Below are positions 1 through 11,675 of a stretch of 64,000 nucleotides of DNA, one piece after another. Positions within the stretch are counted from its first letter, which is position 1; each line of letters opens with the position of its first letter. The notes under the pieces were generated by a model. The model saw only the letters and a program-made list of their open reading frames with translations, searched no databases and was not told the DNA's origin. This DNA is from Spirometra erinaceieuropaei (lineage: Eukaryota > Platyhelminthes > Cestoda > Diphyllobothriidea > Diphyllobothriidae), in NCBI GenBank assembly GCA_902702965.1, contig CACRXP010000977.1, positions 90,010 to 154,009 of the forward strand. Reading direction: 5' to 3'. The position numbers and the translations under genes are program-made.

Positions 1-75
1 GTGCGCCAGCCTGGACAAAGAGGGTGTTAGCGCGGCATACGAAGAAGTCAGGAATGATTCAGAGGCCGTCACGTG
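1..75 (+). CDS. COTL1: Coactosin-like protein, first visible exon (partial at window edge)
   Basis: The frame from base 2 is open and reads CASLDKEGVSAAYEEVRNDS, then EAVT, ending with two bases (TG) of a split Trp codon before a consensus donor GTAAGT at 76-81. This matches the N-terminus of coactosin-like proteins (IDKE, AAY..VR.D, AV.W), which bind F-actin through a single ADF-homology domain in the cytoplasm. Base 1 is G, so an ATG just outside the window (-1 to 1) would give a start two residues before Ala-Ser-Leu-Asp; this is inference. The split codon is completed by the G that opens the exon at 17169, giving Trp as in the family. The predicted protein would be about 140 residues, close to the usual ~142. 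The symbol is the vertebrate orthologue name. Confidence 0.88.
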
Positions 76-316
76 GTAAGTCCGTCCGTGCTGCAAATGT
101 GATTTTCTAAGTCAACCCTAGTAGCTAATTATGATGAACGAGCATGGTTGAGCGAAAAATCTGAAGCAAGAAGTAAGGCGCACAAATATCTGAAGTATGC
201 TGATCGAAGTTAAATATTTTGCATTTGCATTGCCTATATCCCCAGTGTTCAATTTTGCCTTGCCGAGGACATCTAGCCGGTCAGCAAGAGTGCGGGTGAA
301 GGCACTAAGTTTTCAT

Positions 317-343
317 GAGAGAGAGAGAGAGAGAGGGAGAGAG
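317..343. repeat. (GA)n microsatellite
   Basis: An almost pure GA run, broken once by GGGA. It lies at the 3' side of the minus-strand LINE remnant and may mark its end. Confidence 0.85.
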
Positions 344-479
344 TGATAGAGGAATTCGCTTTATTCTGAAATCATTAATTCAAAATTTTCAGCAAAAATT
401 TGACTCCAGTCACTTTGGGCAGTAAATAAGTTAATAGACTACTCAAGAGTAAAAAAGTTTAACACAAAAGGAACGATTA

Positions 480-3338
480 TTATAGGGATAGTTCAAGTCT
501 TACCTTCTGTATTTCTATATCTTCACACGTAGGATAGCGCGCCAGGAATAGCAACACAGAATCTCGAAAAGCCGGTGTGCGACAAGACGTAAGTCGGAAG
601 CTGCGGCACATCGGGTGGGAAGACTTCGCAGAAATAAGATCAGAATGCAAAGGATGGGCAAAGTCATCTAGAATTCGACCAGCAAATCGCTTGAACGTAT
701 TGAAATGCCGTTGTAGGGTAATATCGACTAAAAAGAGATAAGAAACACCAGCGGCAGAACGGAGCATTTGGAGGACTCGTTCTAAAATTAGCAGATCTTT
801 TGTGATCAAAGCAGGAAAAATGACAGTAGAGCAATATAGGATACGAGTAAGAATGCAGGCACCTATGAATCGTCAGATTAAGGGTTGAGGTGTGTCGTAG
901 GAACGCAAGCGACGAATGAAATAAAGGACTTTTCGAACTTTAGTAAAGAGGGACTCAATATGGAGGGAAATGGAAGATTTGAAGACAGAGTAAAGCCAAG
1001 GTATCTGAAAGAGGATATCTCGTTAGGAAGGATGTCAGAGGATTCAGGACTAGGAGAGGGCCGCAGTCGGAAAATACAATGAACTGATTTTTGGTTGTTT
1101 ATTAGGAGACCATTTTCCTCCCACCATACTAGAACATGGTTAAGGCCATCCTTTAGAGAATGGAGGTGTGTTCGATTTTTGAGAGAGTATCCAACATACT
1201 TAACCAAAAGACAGTCGTTAGGGGATCTTAGATCATCGGTGTGGAGGAATAAAAGGTTAGGGGATAGAATGGAACCCTGAAAAATTCCGCAGTCATCGTG
1301 AAGGACCATAGATTTCCGCCTGCCAGATTGGACAAATTGAGTGCGGGAAGTAAAATGATCGCCAAGCCAAGAGACGACCCAGCCTGAAGAGCCGCACGCG
1401 GATGTTTTGGTAAGGAGAAGAGGGCGCGGGACGGTATTGAAGGCGGAGGAGTAGTCAAGAAAAGCGCATGCGTACTCGCGTCAACCCTTGTCTTATTCTT
1501 TTAGAGCAGAGTGGAACACAAGAGCAACAACATCTAAAGTGCTGCGTTTGGCTTCGTATGCAAATTTTAGCGGGTCGGAAAAACTGGGAGAAAAAAGGCT
1601 TTATAATATTTAGCTTAACTCTTTCAGCAAGCTTTATTAGTGCGGAGGAGCAGGCAATTAGACGGAAAGCTTTAGGATCAAAATTAGCGGTGTTTCTGTG
1701 AATGGTATTGATTCTCACTGTACGCCAGGCGTCGGGAATCTTGGACTCCATGAAAGATATGTTAATAAGCTGCGTTAAAATAGGGACTATCTGAGAACAA
1801 CAAGATTTAAGAAGTAAGGGCGAGACACCATCCGGTCCGGCAGCTGTTGATCCACGTACCTTTTTAAGGTGTTTCTCCACTGTTGCCACAGACATGGGTT
1901 GGACGACACATGGTGATAGGGGAATGTCATCTGAGGGTAGATGCGAATCATTATGACTAAAGATAAAATGTTTATTTAAGGAGTCTAAATCCGCATCCAC
2001 ACGCAGCAGTGTGTTGAGATGGCCAGTGAGACGTTCAATATTCTTCCAAATTTCATCAGAGTAGGTAGGGAAAAGGCGGGAGGAAGAAGAGGTAAAAAGT
2101 TGACTAACAAACAGGTTATTTAGCCTGTCAACCTCTGTTTTCATTAAGGTGGTAACGTCCTTAAGGCCGTCACGTAAGGCTAGCTTGTAAAGGAGTCCTT
2201 TTTTCGTCTTAAGAATTTCAGATAGGGAGAAGAAATTATATCCGGTCATACCATTTCAGTATCAAGAGGACAGCAAATATCAAAAATTTCATTTAAAAAC
2301 GCCACAAGGTTGGAAGAACAGAACTCAGCATTAAATTTTTTAATGAAGGCGGGGATAGTATAAGATATGCAAGTCTGAAGCAGGCGAATGTTTTGTGCGG
2401 ACGTGATGCGGACCTTAACCTTTCTCTCAGGCCTGGCTAACAGTGCACGGTTAAAGGTGGAATAGATTTTCGGAAGACCTAATAAAGTATAATGATCAGA
2501 ACCTGACAATGAAGCCCTATTTTTAACGCAAAAAGCTTGGTGTGGTTGGACAGAATGTGATCAAGAAGGGCATCTGCGCGAGCATTGAAGGAGGCAAGAT
2601 CATCGAACTTTAAAGTGTGAGGGGAAGTAAATTCACGCGAGTAAAATCGCCGCAGAAGAGAATAAGATATTCGCAGGACAATATAGCAAGTTTTTGTGAA
2701 ATAAAGTCGAAAAAACGGGTTAGAGCACCTTCACAGGAAGAGCGGGAGGGTAAATACTAACAAATATAAGGCCTTTAAAATCACTTAACAAACGGGGCTT
2801 ACACAGAACAGCGATGACATCTATCAAATCAGCAGAGTAAGGAAATAAGCATTTACAGTCTCTACACCAATTTTGATTAACAAAAACGGCAACGCCTCCA
2901 CCACTGCCACAAGATAAAGATTTTCTATCCGTTCAAAACCAGTAGAAAGATGGTGGAGCAATAATTTGAGTCAGTATCACCATTTAACCATGTCTCTTGA
3001 AGGCAAACCACTTCAGTTCTACTGTGTTCTTTTTCCGATAAAAGTAGCTCCAAATCGTGGGTTTTGTTGAAGATAGGCCGGCAGTTTGTTGACAAGAAGC
3101 CTGGAAGTGACAATTTGTTCCTTGGCTGATGCTTGAATGCGAGTTGCCAGCCACACCACTGTTTTTTGAGATTCATAGGCTTTTGTTGATGCAAATTTGA
3201 TAAATTTAGCACAGAACGATCACAAATACGACATATTGGACGGAAAGTGCAGCAGTTTGTACTATGGACATTCGTTAGTGAAACTGACAATTTACTTACT
3301 TTTAAAAGGGTGCTAACGTACTGTAGAGACGACCTCAT
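480..3338 (-). mobile_element. Decayed non-LTR retrotransposon (jockey superfamily, Rex1/CR1-like)
   Basis: Read on the - strand, in order, are: an endonuclease N-terminal part (3338-2925, CRPIFNKTHDLELLLSEK and VCLQETWLNGDT); an endonuclease middle (about 2930-2720, GGGVAVFVNQNWC and an FVSIYPPALP block); a linker (2509-2246, SDHYTLLGLPK); the RT fingers (2249-1455, GSTAAGPDGVSPLLLKSC and IPDAWRTVRI); the RT palm (about 1461-878, DYSSAFNTVPR, SSGWVVSWLGDHFTSRTQF, GIFQGSILSP); and a C-terminal part (809-480, HPLHSDLISAK and CRTPAFRDSVL). These are the usual domains of a one-ORF LINE. The frame breaks several times. The catalytic YADD box reads KYVGYS, so both Asp residues are lost. The copy is dead. 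Clade is inferred from the GGGVA.FVN..WC and DYSSAFNTVPR patterns. Confidence 0.88.
878..1461 (-). pseudogene. Reverse transcriptase palm of the LINE, active site lost
   Basis: On the - strand one frame runs from the first catalytic motif (DYSSAFNTVPR, near 1458-1426) through SSGWVVSWLGDHFTSRTQF and GIFQGSILSP to the third motif and a C-terminal RYLGFTLSS. At the position of Y(A/V)DD the sequence encodes KYVGYS (about 1205-1188). The first Asp is kept while the paired Asp residues are gone. The frame to the upstream RT fingers (2249-1455) is broken near 1460, where the sequence runs out of frame. Confidence 0.8.
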
Positions 3339-4589
3339 AATCTTAGTTCAGACAAACAAGGGGTGTAAAACAGTTAAATATATTTAAAGGAAATAGGCAG
3401 AGTAATGTCCAATCTATAAAATTCCACACATGAATGGAGAGCTGCAAAAATGGCGGCTCAAATTCAAAAGCCCGCCTTGTTGCAATAATGGCAAGGTGTG
3501 GCCGTAATCAGCCTTAATTTAGACCAGGAATATGCACTGAAAACAGTCTCGCGCAGAAATTTAGAATGACAAATGGAAATGACATTCAGAGATCTGTCTT
3601 GATACAGTTTCGGTCTGTAGCCATTACGTATGGTCGCCCATCGACCAACAAATATCAGTGAGACTGAAATGAGTAATTCGGGCTGCGGACAGCATCTCAA
3701 AGGCAGCAAAAAAACGCATATTTGGCAATGCAGCTGGCATGAATCAGCAAACGCCACTAGCACGTGTGACATCCTTTAATACTCCCAGTGGCAGCCGAAG
3801 GGATGGAAGTCGACGATTCCGTAGTGGAGTGGCTACTCAGCGACGGGTGGCGTGGGTGGGAACCCACGTTGCAGTTCTGCGGTAGCATCGGGTTAGTCGA
3901 TGCGGTCGGACGAACGTTGCATGAATTTACATTGTCGAGGGAATTGCACCACAGATACACCACCGACAGTTATCTCGCGCGAAGATGTGGTATGAGCGAC
4001 GCCAATTGGACCTGGTGGCAGAAAAAAGACTCTGATTGTAACAAGTACCTGTAACCAGTACATTGAATGTCTCTGTCAACCTATGAACCTGATGGATATT
4101 TCTAAATTCACCCCGTTCCGACCCCGAGCTCTCACGCGTAATCTCATGTAGTGGCTCTTAGCATGACGGCCACATTCTGGTGAACGTCTTTGAGTAATAG
4201 GCAAAACCAGATGAGTGTGTTCGGCGTGTGTGTTTCAACGCCCGTTAGTCCCTAAACTAGTTCTCCTTCACCCTTCCCACCCTCGAAACAGAAAGTCTTA
4301 CAGAGAGGGCACTGTATAATCCTGTAAACTGCCCAGGCCACATTGGGTCATCTTCTCACTAAGCGAAAGTTGTGAACCATAGACGAATTTGGCAGTCTTA
4401 TTTAGAGATAGCACCGCTCACCCCTTCGCGGATAAGGGGGCTAGTAAGAAGTGCGTCAAAATTGTCAATAAAACGCGCCATCGGTAGGCCGACATACAAA
4501 CTCCATCGAAGCATTAGAAGAAAAAACGACAACCGTTCCCGTGCCTTCCCACAGGCTACCCGAAAGGACGCCGCTCTCTCGGCTCGCGT
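3339..4589. other. Intron stretch without a recognised element
   Basis: There are open frames on both strands at 3757-4054 (88 and 68 codons). They overlap, match nothing I know, and have no codon or splice support. The GC content is higher around 3790-4010 than in the neighbouring intron, so this may be an unrecognised repeat. Confidence 0.4.
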
Positions 4590-5215
4590 AGATTGATACA
4601 CCTTCTTCTGGATCAGAAGTCCAGGTGCAGAACGATGAGATAGGGAGCTGTTTTCACGACCATAAACGACGTCGTGGGACGGCTGTCGTACCTGCCACAG
4701 GGCGTCCGTGACTGTCTCATCGCCACGAAGTCTCCACACCACGGGAACAAATTTGTCAACGCACCCCAAATGACCACCTTCGATGGTATGAGAGCAAAGT
4801 CCTACAAAGATATGCACGCTCTGCTTGCAACTTTGCTGAAGGCGGACAGACTGGTTGCCCTTGGTGGCCTCACTGTCCTCATTGGTACGAACCATGTTGC
4901 GTGGAGGAAAGTGCTCGGTCGACATGAGATTGGCAGTTGCAAAGTTAATGGTCTTCTCCCCCGTGAGGCCTGCGCGGAACATGTTTTCCTAACCAACACC
5001 TTTTGTCTCCTGATGCGGGAGGAGGCGGCGTGGGTGCCTCCTCGCGCAAGTCACAAACATCTGATAGACTAAATTCTGATTCGGAGGCGTTACCAGCTTG
5101 ACGTGCCCGTGCCCGTGACTAAGGCTATGCGCGATACTGACTACTAGGCCGATCACCGCCGTGTAATCTTCAAGACGAGGCTGCAATCGCAACCCCACAA
5201 GCAGCCTCAATGTAA
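4590..5215 (+). mobile_element. RTE-like LINE fragment, endonuclease domain
   Basis: The + strand encodes the apurinic-type endonuclease seen in RTE-like LINEs, often mis-annotated as craniofacial development protein 2. In order: YTFFWIRSPGAER (about 4595-4633); GAVFTTINDVVGRLSYLPQG (about 4641-4700); DMHALLATLLKADRLVALGG; VLIGTNHVAWRKVLGRHEIG; NGLLPREACAEHVFL; LTNTFCLLMREEAAWVPPRA; and after a break DVPVPVTKAMRDTDY and DHRRVIFKTRL. The family has GDFNARVGTDHAAW at the fourth block, so the metal-binding GDFN is damaged here (GG-LTVL). The copy is frameshifted at both ends and no RT follows. A long - strand frame across 4398-4982 is only its antisense. Confidence 0.82.
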
Positions 5216-6765
5216 GTCGGCATCAAGTCGGATGAAGCCGTCGACAACACCAGACAGTCTGCCTGTGTATTCTACACACGACCTGGCCACCACGTTATGT
5301 ACCAGGATGCATCAAATTACATTCTTGCTACGTGAGTGGATGTGCATGATTTGATATGTGATGCTGAGCCGGCCATATCAGAGACACCGAAGTGGATCAC
5401 ATGTTTGTTACCGGAAAGAGGTGTTATTGATATAGGGTGTGGTGCATGGACTGGAGGGCGTTCATAAGTGACCTAGGGATGGTTGTTTGTGTAGGTAAAG
5501 AGAGATGTAGCGATATGGACACGGATTAAGTTGTTCTGCCTAATTTTTCATGAAGGGGCATATGGCCATATTAGTTCACTCAATGTCAAAATGACCTTGG
5601 ATATCGTGGACAGATGACATGCGTGTGACAAGTTCGTATTGGAGCCGTTTGTGCAAACTTCGGGCTTACAATCAACACAGGGACTTGAGGACTGAGAATC
5701 AGACTGAAATGGTTTCTTTTCAGATTGGCCTTTATGACATTGTCATTGACTTGAGGTGAAGGTCCTCGGCACGTACCGTGTGGACCACGTCATTGCGTGT
5801 TAGAGGTAGAGGGGCCATTTGTCTCCGGTCACATGTCTTCTCATCGGAATAAAGTGGGTGGGAGAGGAGAGGGGGTGTGGTTGATGCTGAGCCAGTCTCC
5901 CCCCACAATTACCTAACTCTCAAGCAAGCCTTAGGTGCTGCACCATTTCTGCGTTCACGCTATGGATGTCGTTGCATGCGACGACCAAACTATCACTCAA
6001 TGACCAAATGAATGTGTGTTCGAATATAGAGTCTTCATGGTCTGGAATATGGTCCATTGGCGGCGAAGCATGAGTATGAAGTTGCCATCGCGGTCTTCTC
6101 CCTTATCTCGATAATACTTCTGGGCAACTTTATCAATCTACTAAAACTTTCGTGTATGCGGATAAGGCGGTACATGAATGCATTCAACAGACAACCGGAG
6201 AAGTATGCAACCTAGCTCGAAAGTTTAGGTGAATTTGCTTTATATGTGACTTTAGGTCCAGATTACCATAAGCGATAATACATTCAAACATCGACATATT
6301 GCTTGTATGAAGACTTGGTGAGTAAGACGCGCTATAGGCTGCTGAATGAACCTCATTAGTTACTAGTCGATTGCTGTAGACGCAAGAGCTCGTTCTGTTG
6401 CCCACCTCACTTTGTCTGAGTGTAAAGATCCCGCATTTGAGCCAAAACTTTATAAATCCAAGGTCCATATTTTCTCCGAGTTTACGCTCTTGAGCACAGA
6501 CAAATGCAATAACAAATACGTTATTGTGGTTTCATCGACTTGGGCGATACAGTGAACATTAAGCTAAAAAGTAAGACGGAGGGCATCTGAAATTGAATTC
6601 TCTGGGCCTGGAAAATTTCGTTGTTGGTGGAGGTCGAAAAATGATGTAAGTCTGTTCATTGACCAGGTTACGGGACATGCTAGCCCCCCTTGCGTCTTTG
6701 AGCTGGGCCTAGGGTCCTCTCAGGCATTCGGATAACGAGGAATAATTATGCGGCAGAATGAGCAC
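5216..6765. other. Intron stretch without a recognised element
   Basis: I looked for the RT part of the RTE element and did not find it. There are no long frames apart from a 94-codon - strand frame at 6184-6468 with no family match. Confidence 0.4.
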
Positions 6766-6935
6766 TTATAAGGACAAGGTAGACAGAGATTGTCATTCCT
6801 AGCTTATTGGCCGTCGTCGTCGGCCAGCCTTGCCCAAACCTAGGTTTGCATATCCTGGTATTCGAACTTACATCCGTTGATTACTGAGCCCATTTAAGTA
6901 TAGCACCCTGCCATTAGACCACTGACCTGCCGGTT
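6766..6935 (-). repeat. tRNA-derived SINE (family B), copy 1
   Basis: On the - strand the head carries an A box (GTGGTCTAATGG, near 6927) and a B box (AGTTCGAATACC, near 6870), followed by a tail with GGCCAATAAGCTAGGAATGA and TCTCTGTCTACCTTGTCCTT. The same order of head and tail occurs near 10.8, 22.9 and 51.1 kb. The tRNA-like body no longer folds as a tRNA. Confidence 0.65.
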
Positions 6936-7330
6936 GCGACTGAGAACATTAACTGCGTTGGGATGCGTTCATTCATCAGGTCTCGGGCATGCTCGTCCCG
7001 TTGATACATGTGACGGACTGCTAAGTAAAACCTATTTTATTCTTGCTTTCTTCCTGTCCGAGTAATGATGTCCACACCCACCGCCGAAAGAGGGTTAGGG
7101 AGACCAGCCATTTCATTTAGAATTCTACTGATCTGCTTGCGGATCCCAACCCATTAATTTCTATATTATAAGCTAATGATAATGACCAGAAGCTTTGGCA
7201 CTGAACAAAGGGGGGCTAGTGATCTTGTTAAGACAACATAATCATATTATTTTGGCATTAGAGTGAAAATGAAATAAAATTATCTTTAGCCCAAAATAAT
7301 TTAAAATTGTATCATTTGTGACGGTAGATA

Positions 7331-7630
7331 GTTTGGCAAGATGTGGTTTGGTCGCCCCACCTGATGGACACAATACTGTTGAGGCAGGGTTAGGGGTTTT
7401 GATTAGGGACCAGAGTTAGGGGTCAGGGGTTAGCGCCACTATTTCTCAACCACTAAAAGTGCAACTGCGTACTCCCAATAGCTTTTCTTTTGCACACAAC
7501 TACTTGACCTCGTCGCCCTGTGCGTTCCCCGGCACCACCTGTAAAAAGCTCTATTATCACCGGTGTCGTATTAGAGGTGACTGGGGTTTGTTTACTTTAG
7601 ATGGGGCTGCATAACTACATCGGACCCTTT
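7331..7630 (+). repeat. Dispersed repeat with short telomere-like core, copy 1
   Basis: Starts TTGGCAAGATGTGGTTTGGT, then CCCCACC..GGACACAATAC, then a short GGTTAGGGGTT/GGGGTCAGGGGTTAG core, then CTATTTCTCAACCACT, TGTGCGTTCCCCGG and GACTGGGGTTTGTTTACTTT. The same flanks in the same order occur at 31964-32400, where the core is far longer. The two copies differ mainly in the length of the TTAGGG-like core. Confidence 0.8.
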
Positions 7631-8852
7631 TTTAATCAGTGCGTTCGCACAGACATACATATGGTGTTTGCAGAATCCCATTGCGAGCTTCCAGTGTTAG
7701 CCTCTTAAACGACATCGAGAAGCACGCTAAAACATGCATTTTTTAGTAGATGACAGATGAAAATTAAACGGCAAAGATTCAGGAGATTGTAGGGTTGAGT
7801 TTTCGGACAAAATTGGCTTTTTCCTTTGGCATATTTACTTATTTTTGTGGCAATATGTCTAATTTGTACATATTCGTTTGAGTTATTCCCACGGTTGTCT
7901 CGCCCTAATTGGTTCAGTCATCCACTTCTGACATTCCTACTAAATCATTCATTACTAAAACTTCCACCTCTGTTACAATACGACGAAGAACTTTTCTCGA
8001 ACTGATTTATTTAAATTGTCAAATAGACAGAAACTTCGAGTATAGTTTTCTGACCACTTGTAGAAAACCAGAAGAATACATAAAACTTTCCTAACTTTCC
8101 GGTCTCCAGTCACATAGCACACTTCTCGCGAAAATCTTAATTAAGGTAGTTCAACCACCTTCCGCTGATTTTGTTAACCTCCAAAGCTGGTTTTTTAACC
8201 TCAAATGTCGATAGCTAAAGAAACCAGTAAAAAACAACTGCCATTATATGCTTATTTTTGAACGTTAGATAAGATTAGAATGCTCCCTAAGAAAAACGCC
8301 TTGCTCTGACAGGCAAGTAGACGTTTTTCGCTGGATATTTGTGCAGTAGTGCCTAACTTCAAGTTTTGAATAGCCGTATGACATGAAACATTCCCCGCAC
8401 CAGTGAATAGAGTTTAGCTTTCAGGACACTCATTTGGTCGCCTTCTATGTGTCTAACAATTGCGGATGCAGTTCGCCTGATTACTTATGCGTAACACCAG
8501 GCAACTTTGGAGACCCAGACGCAATAGACGCCACAGGGTTAATTTAAATAATTCGTGCACAAACCACCAAACTCAGCCTGCAGTCACCTGGGACGGGAAT
8601 CTTGTCAACCAAAATGTCTGGTTACCGACAGAATGGAGACCTTTTGATCGTTAGTCCACGTTTTCAATCTCAGCCCTCCTACCCACAAATGAAAAGGCAG
8701 AAAAGAGGCAGCGAGTAAAACTTTTCCTTTGTTCGACCGAGTTACAACAGGAAATTCCTCAGATTACAATGCCAGCAGAGCTCAGTTACAAAAAAAACAA
8801 AAGCAACGTGAGCAAAGTTTTCACATAAATCGAACACGCTAGTAGGGTACTA

Positions 8853-9844
8853 CAGTAGATGTGCTAACTCATGAAATATCAACCAAAATTTCGAAATGCG
8901 TTCTCGTTTTGAAAAGATAACTTAAGTAGTGTTGTAAAACTAATCATGATGCAGCATAAATCTATAATGATCCAGTTACCTCAGGGTTTCGGCTTTCGAA
9001 AGAACTTATTTTCGGCTGCTTGCAAGATCTATACTCAGCAAAAAATGACTACTTAAGTGGTATGCAATTTTCTCATAGATTTTCGATGCCCTTCAAAATT
9101 CAATTATATTTCATGAAAAACCTGCATAAAAATATTCGTTCTTTTACTTATTCGGTAGAAAATCACGTCTTCCAATTTCATACTCAAAAGAAGAGTATAA
9201 TCCGGTTTTAAAAATGTTTCTAATTGTGAGATTTTTTAATACCGGTAAATGGCCGTTCATGAAACGTCATGTATCTGCATTTAAGAATGTGGCTTGTAAA
9301 TTTAACAATATTGCTCAAATCCACTGCTTAATTTTATGAACCTCATATGGTCTCCTCTTAACACCGTAGAGAAATGCATGGTTTTCCGTACAAGGAAAAT
9401 ATACAGCTTGTAGTGTTGAAACCCTTTATGCAAGTGTAACAGCAGGTCGGGTTCAAAATTATTCGGGAATTAGAAAAGTTTTTTAAAACCGAATTATACT
9501 CTTCTTTTGAGTTAGAAATTGGAAGAAGACGTGATTTTCTACCGAATAAGTAAAAGAATGAATATTTTTATGCATGTTTTCCATGAAATATAATTGAATT
9601 TTCAAGGGCATCGAAAATCTATGAGAAAATTGCATACGACATAAGTAGTCATTTTTTGCAGAGTATAGATCTTGCATGCAGCCGGAAATAAGTTATTTCG
9701 AAAGCCGAAACCCTGAGGTAACTGGATCATTATAGATTTCTGCTGCATCATGATTAGTTTTACAACACTACTTAAGTTATCTTTTCAAAACGAGAACGCA
9801 TTTCGAAATTTTGGTTGACATTTCACGAGTTAGCACATCTACTG
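8853..9844. mobile_element. Foldback (long inverted repeat) element, copy 1
   Basis: Two arms of about 360 bp (8853-9215 and 9478-9844) are near-perfect reverse complements around a spacer of about 260 bp. The left arm begins CAGTAGATGTGCTAACTC and the right arm ends GAGTTAGCACATCTACTG. The open frames at 9020-9211 (+) and 9483-9677 (-) are the same sequence read from each arm, which shows the symmetry; they are not genes. The inner part of the left arm (ACTACTTAAGTGGTATGCAAT) and the outer part (ATGAAATATCAACCAAAATT) resemble the arms near 16.1 and 35.4 kb. No transposase is inside, so it would be non-autonomous. Confidence 0.9.
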
Positions 9845-10729
9845 CACTTCGTTAGTTCGGTATTCAGAACAGTTCTAGAAAAGGCAGTGTGCTATACTGA
9901 GTTAATTGCACGAACGGGCCGGTTCTCAAGGAGTTTTACTTGTCAAGAGTCCGCATAAAGTTACTTTACCTAAGATCACCTGAGGACCATCCACAAGGGG
10001 CCGAGGAACACATAGGGACAGCGTAGGTCCTTTGCAGATTTGTTCATCACACTTTGACATTTTCAGTTATGAGTAAAGAATAGCATAACATTCAACATTG
10101 CTGTTCTTTGATTCTAATGTGCCTTGACTTCGAGTATGTGTTTAATATAAACCACACTAACGCCTAAGTTTTGAGGCATCCTTCTGATGTTTTCATTTTT
10201 CAAGTAAAGCATTTACATGTAAAAAATATGAAAATTAGAACAACTGCTTGACTTTTCGGTTACAAATGAGGATCAAAGGGAATTGCAGAGTACCTCGAGG
10301 GCATAATATTACTGGCCTGATTGTGGCCATTTTGACGAGAAAAACTGCGATACAACATCGTCATCAACCGACCTTTGTTACTCACCGCTAGAATGGATTA
10401 TCACTGGTCTGGTGGTCTGGCTACTGGTAACTGATACCGCGGGTTGACATAAATTTCGCAGGTAATTCTGAACTGAGTAAACTGTGAGCTAGGACGAGAG
10501 GCCAAATGGGGACATTTTCAAAAAGACCTGCGGGTTTGCGAGTGAGAGATCCCTGTAGAAAATTTGACCTCTCAGTTTCAGCGACTGTTAAATTCTGCAC
10601 ACAGGTCTTATTACGTTGGAGCTATCTGGTAACGAGACATGCTTGTCCTGTCGTGCTTTTGGGCTCGATCTAGAGTCCAGAAGGCGGCCGCATAGCGACT
10701 AGAAATATAAGCGGAGGGAGGTTAGTGTC

Positions 10730-10884
10730 ACAGTCAAGGGAGACAGGAATGACGATTTCGGGTTTATTTGCCATCATCTGCCATCCATACTCAACCTCAG
10801 GCTTGGAGCGCCTGGGATTCAAACCGCCGATATTTAGTCACTGAATTAAAACTCTACCACTGAGCCACGCGTGTGTCGTCCTGC
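10730..10884 (-). repeat. tRNA-derived SINE (family B), copy 2
   Basis: On the - strand: A box TGGCTCAGTGG (near 10868), B box GGTTTGAATCCC (near 10829), then the family B tail (TGAGTATGGATGGCAGATG, TCATTCCTGTCTCCCTTGAC). Order and spacing match the copies at 6.8 and 51.1 kb. Confidence 0.65.
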
Positions 10885-11539
10885 CAATTGCCGTCGGAGG
10901 TATTAACTATGCCGGAATTGCATTTAACTATCAGATCACGGGACATGCTCATCTTGTTGTGCTTTGTTGGCCATCTCCTTCTGAGTATATTGCTAGTCAA
11001 TTTGCGACTGCCTGCAGGCTGTAGGTGGAGTCACAAAACCAAATAGAACGAGCATGTTCTCTGACCCGATCGGTGAATGCAATTCCAACATTGTTGATAT
11101 TCTCGATCGGACCTAAGAGGACAGCGGTAGGACATCCGACTCAATGGACAAATATTTCGGGGAACGATTATAGTTTGGAGCGGGGGTTATTTACTCTACA
11201 GAGCAATTGTGCTAAAAGGGAATAACTGGCGATATTTATTTGTACGTGCCAAAGAAAAAATAAAACGACCTCGCGATGGATGTTGCGTGGAGGGTCGTCA
11301 AGACGCTTTAAGATGGTCATCGGAGTAAGAATACAACAATATAATACCTGTTTGACAATGCCTGCAAAGGTCATTAAATGCATTCACTATTACCATTAAA
11401 TGGTAAGAAACGTGTCCTCTTTTAATTGGTGGCAATATGAAGGGTCAAAATTTGTCACACCACAAAGTTCTCAGATGTCCAGCTCTTATTCAATACAACT
11501 GCTCTCAGAAGAAGGTAACCCCGGCCATAAACTCTACCC

Positions 11540-11675
11540 TTGCTATATCCCGGAATCAAACCCCAAGGGCTCGAAGGCTGGGGCTAGTTGCAGTTGGTTA
11601 ATGACGGCAAATAAACTGGCAGTGGCCATTCCAGTCTACCTTGCCTGTGTTGGCACTCGCCTTCTGCAGGTCTAC
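11540..11675 (+). repeat. SINE family B, diverged copy 3
   Basis: In + orientation: a degraded B box (GGAATCAAACCCC), then AATGACGGCAAATAAACTGG and GTGGCCATTCCAGTCTACCT. These are the tail blocks of the family B SINE. The A box is not clear. Confidence 0.5.

Noticed and set aside
4398..4982. 194-codon minus-strand open frame
   Set aside because: It is antisense to the RTE endonuclease motifs on the + strand and matches no family.
9020..9677. Two similar small proteins on opposite strands
   Set aside because: They are the two arms of one inverted repeat read from each side.
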